Shown: piece by piece, positions 12,767-14,774 of the stretch
Layout of the letters: each line of letters opens with the position of its first letter
Numbering within the stretch: the first letter of the stretch is position 1
Assembly: GCA_019118845.1 (NCBI GenBank)
Contig: DWYE01000132.1
Location: forward strand, 1 to 14,774
Length of the DNA stretch: 14,774 nucleotides
Direction: 5' to 3'
From: Anaeromassilibacillus stercoravium
GTDB lineage: Bacteria > Bacillota > Clostridia > Oscillospirales > Acutalibacteraceae
The notes under the pieces: model-generated
What the model was told of the DNA's origin: nothing
What the model saw: the letters and a program-made list of their open reading frames with translations, nothing else
The model's database searches: none
Translations under genes and position numbers: made by a program

Positions 12767-14038
12767 ATGCGCCCATTGGCGGACCGCATCCGTCCCCAAA
12801 CGCTGGATGAGATGGTAGGCCAGCGCCATCTGCTGGGGGAAGGGAAACCCCTGCGCAGGATTCTTGCCTCTGGGGTGATCCCCAATCTGATCTTCTACGG
12901 CCCATCCGGCGTGGGAAAGACGACATTGGCTTCCATCATCGCAAAGCAGACCAACCGCAAACTCTGCAAATTGAACGGGACCACTGCTTCGACCGCGGAC
13001 ATCCGCGAAGTGGTTGCGGGCCTGGACCGTCTGGACGCAGTGAACGGCGTGCTGCTCTATTTGGACGAGATCCAGTACTTTAATAAAAAACAGCAACAGA
13101 CGCTTTTGGAATTCATCGAAAACGGGCAGATTACTCTGATCGCTTCTACAACGGAGAATCCATATTTTTATGTCTATAATGCGATTTTGAGCCGGTCCAC
13201 CGTGTTTGAATTTAAGGCGGTACAGCCGGAAGAAATCTGTCCTGCGGTGGAGCGGGCATTCCATGTGATGGAAGAGGACCTGCACAGCCCGCTGCGCTTG
13301 GAGGACGGCGTGGTGAAACACATCGCCACTGCCTGCGGCGGGGACGTGCGCAAAGCGATGAATGCAGTGGAACTCTGCGCCCTGTCCTCTCAGGAACAGG
13401 GCGATGTGCGGCTTGTTACGCTGGAAGGGGCAAGGGAGCTGACCCAGCGCAGCGCTATGAAATACGACCGGGAAGGGGACGAGCATTATGACATCCTGTC
13501 CGCCTATCAAAAGTCGATGCGCGGTTCCGATCCCGATGCGGCGATCCATTATCTGGCGCGCCTGTTGGAGGCGGGAGATCTGCCATCCGCCTGCCGCAGG
13601 CTGTTGGTGTGTGCCAGCGAGGATGTAGGGCTTGCTTATCCGCAGATCATCCCCATTGTCAAAGCTGCGGTGGATACAGCGCTCATGGTGGGCCTGCCGG
13701 AAGCGCAGTTTCCGCTGGCGGACGCGGTGCTTCTCGTATGCAATGCACCAAAGTCCAACAGCGGCCACAATGCGATTCTTGCAGCGAGGGAGGATGTGCG
13801 CGCGGGAAAAGCGGGGCCAATCCCACGGCAATTACAAAACAAGCATTTTGACGGCGCAGATAATCCTGTAAAAGGACAATTTTACAAATATCCTCATGAT
13901 TATCCAAACCACTGGGTGGTGCAACAGTACCTGCCAGAGAATCTGCAAGGGACCCACTATTATGAATATGGGGAAAATAAAACGGAACAGGCTTATCGCG
14001 CCTATTGGGAACGTATTAAAAACTCTGGGAATCTTTAG
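12767..14038 (+). CDS. rarA: Replication-associated recombination protein A (AAA+ ATPase)
   Basis: A 423-residue clamp-loader-like AAA+ ATPase of the RarA/MgsA/WRNIP1 family, acting at stalled replication forks. The N-terminal module has Walker A GPSGVGKTT (K51), Walker B LYLDEIQ (D100-E101), sensor 1 IASTTENP and the arginine finger region LSRS (R143). The C-terminal half, with the conserved YPHDYPNHWVVQQYLP segment, matches the MgsA tetramerisation domain. Most homologues read DEIH or DEVH after Walker B; here it is DEIQ. Start: ATG at 12767, 7 nt after AAAGGAGGA; an upstream in-frame ATG at 12704 would place the hairpin inside the coding region and has no ribosome site. No separate promoter is obvious, so expression may depend on read-through from glyA. 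Confidence 0.93.
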   Translation: MRPLADRIRPQTLDEMVGQRHLLGEGKPLRRILASGVIPNLIFYGPSGVGKTTLASIIAKQTNRKLCKLNGTTASTADIREVVAGLDRLDAVNGVLLYLDEIQYFNKKQQQTLLEFIENGQITLIASTTENPYFYVYNAILSRSTVFEFKAVQPEEICPAVERAFHVMEEDLHSPLRLEDGVVKHIATACGGDVRKAMNAVELCALSSQEQGDVRLVTLEGARELTQRSAMKYDREGDEHYDILSAYQKSMRGSDPDAAIHYLARLLEAGDLPSACRRLLVCASEDVGLAYPQIIPIVKAAVDTALMVGLPEAQFPLADAVLLVCNAPKSNSGHNAILAAREDVRAGKAGPIPRQLQNKHFDGADNPVKGQFYKYPHDYPNHWVVQQYLPENLQGTHYYEYGENKTEQAYRAYWERIKNSGNL

Positions 14039-14109
14039 TAGAATCCTGTCCAAAAAGCGGAGCAAATCGGATTTTCTGAAAATAATTTGTAGAAAACGGC
14101 AAATTTACC

Positions 14110-14138
14110 TTGTATCTGTCCGCTCTTCGTGGTAACAT
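14110..14138 (+). promoter_or_regulatory. Candidate promoter of the Hrb-type gene
   Basis: TTGTAT (14110-14115), a 17-bp spacer and TAACAT (14133-14138) give a possible start near 14145. Both boxes are imperfect. A small hairpin GGGCA/TGCCC (14151-14155 with 14161-14165) follows just before the GGAGGT ribosome site. The A/T-rich stretch after rarA contains no clear terminator. Confidence 0.4.
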
Positions 14139-14185
14139 AGATAAGAATAGGGGCAATGAATGCCCATCGGAGGTGTTTGTTTTTC

Positions 14186-14774
14186 ATGAAGGACGAGACA
14201 CTTTTCAACCTGTCTTACGGGATGTATGCGATTGGTGTAAAAAATGACAAAAAGGTTTCTGCTTGTATCGTCAATACAGTTTTTCAAGTGACGAATACGC
14301 CGAATCAAATTGCCCTCAGCATGAACCGCGACAATTATAGCTATGAATGTATCAAAAAGGAAGGAATCTTCACGGTTTCTGTGCTCTCCGAGGATACCTC
14401 TGGTGCGGTGATTGGAGCGTTGGGCTTTAATTCCGGACGGGACACGGACAAGCTCAAGAATGTCCGCCATAAGATCTTGGTGGAAGGGCTGCCCGTTGTG
14501 AAAGAGAATATTTGTTGCTGGTTCCTTTGTAAGGTCGTAAACAGTGTAGATACGCCAACACATACGATTTTCATTGCAGAAGTGGTGGCGGGCAGCGACA
14601 CGTCCAAGGGGAAACCGATGACCTACGATTATTACCACAAGGTCATCAAAGGGACGGCACCCAAAAATGCACCTACTTACCGCGCGACCGAGGCAGTGGA
14701 CGACCACAACGATGGCGAGGAGTTTATTTGTACCATCTGCGGCTATGTGTATGACGATCCCGACCTTTCCTTTG
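14186..14774 (+). CDS. Flavin reductase-rubredoxin fusion protein (Hrb type), 3' end missing
   Basis: The frame runs off the right edge; 196 residues are visible. Residues 1 to about 155 match the FMN-binding split-barrel flavin reductase family (NLSYGMYAIGVKNDKKVSAC start, QIALSMNRDNYS, FTVSVLSED). A linker follows, then the start of a rubredoxin with the first iron-binding pair C182-x2-C185 in ICTICGYVYDDP. This is the domain order of high-molecular-weight rubredoxin (Hrb), which passes electrons from NAD(P)H to flavodiiron proteins (FprA) that reduce O2 or NO in acetogens and other anaerobes. Start: ATG at 14186, 11 nt after GGAGGT, a rather long spacing. The second rubredoxin cysteine pair and anything downstream are outside the window. 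Family call is firm; the partner is inference. Confidence 0.9.
   Translation, partial: MKDETLFNLSYGMYAIGVKNDKKVSACIVNTVFQVTNTPNQIALSMNRDNYSYECIKKEGIFTVSVLSEDTSGAVIGALGFNSGRDTDKLKNVRHKILVEGLPVVKENICCWFLCKVVNSVDTPTHTIFIAEVVAGSDTSKGKPMTYDYYHKVIKGTAPKNAPTYRATEAVDDHNDGEEFICTICGYVYDDPDLSF

Noticed and set aside
12641..13831. A 396-codon open frame antisense to rarA
   Set aside because: rarA on the other strand is certain from its motifs; the antisense translation is rich in His, Gln and Arg with no recognisable domain.
1..14774. CRISPR arrays, insertion sequences, prophage or attachment sites, tRNA or rRNA genes
   Set aside because: Looked for on both strands; no direct-repeat arrays, transposase or integrase motifs, or tRNA cloverleaf were found.

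Overview
The window looks like a chromosomal segment of an anaerobic, moderately GC-rich member of the Clostridia, probably near the Oscillospiraceae/Ruminococcaceae (inference). Pointers are the tryptophan operon under a T-box riboswitch, a flavin reductase-rubredoxin fusion (Hrb type), a TraX-family membrane protein, an anaerobic-type cobalamin methyltransferase, strong AGGAGG-type ribosome binding sites and sigma-A-like promoters. I see no insertion sequence, phage gene, CRISPR array, tRNA or rRNA. Most of the window is housekeeping and biosynthesis.

Layout, left to right. Positions 2-604 (+) hold the C-terminal part of a Crp/Fnr-family regulator, cut by the window edge; it converges on thioredoxin trxA (608-922, -) with only 3 bp between the stop codons. 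A symmetric hairpin terminator (1011-1045) separates trxA from a leftward pair: cbiL (1546-2232) and a small zincin-like metallopeptidase gene (1056-1523). Next comes a complete leftward tryptophan operon read from 9174 down to 2302: promoter, T-box leader with terminator, trpE, a fused trpG-trpD, trpC, trpF, trpB, trpA. The trp genes are tightly packed, with 4-bp and 14-bp overlaps at trpC/trpF and trpB/trpA. No terminator is visible after trpA, so cbiL may receive read-through as well as using its own predicted promoter.

Right of the trp promoter lie a leftward nth (endonuclease III) and a nicotinamidase/isochorismatase-like hydrolase, coupled by an ATGA overlap. Divergent from nth is a TraX-family membrane protein gene; the two predicted promoters have adjacent -35 boxes. 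The rightward genes are then glyA (serine hydroxymethyltransferase) with its own promoter and a structured 5' UTR, a hairpin, rarA (AAA+ ATPase), and finally the 5' part of an Hrb-type flavoprotein-rubredoxin gene cut by the right edge.

How they work together: the six trp cistrons encode all seven activities from chorismate to tryptophan, switched by uncharged tRNA-Trp through the T-box. glyA makes glycine and one-carbon units, linked to the trp genes only in that serine is a substrate of both GlyA and TrpB. The regulator-trxA pair and the Hrb gene suggest redox or oxygen/NO stress handling in an anaerobe. No clearly novel multi-gene system was found. The best leads are a dyad at about -41 of the trxA promoter beside a Crp/Fnr gene, Glu in place of the catalytic Asp60 of TrpA, the trpGD fusion, and an ambiguous T-box specifier resolved by the discriminator base.
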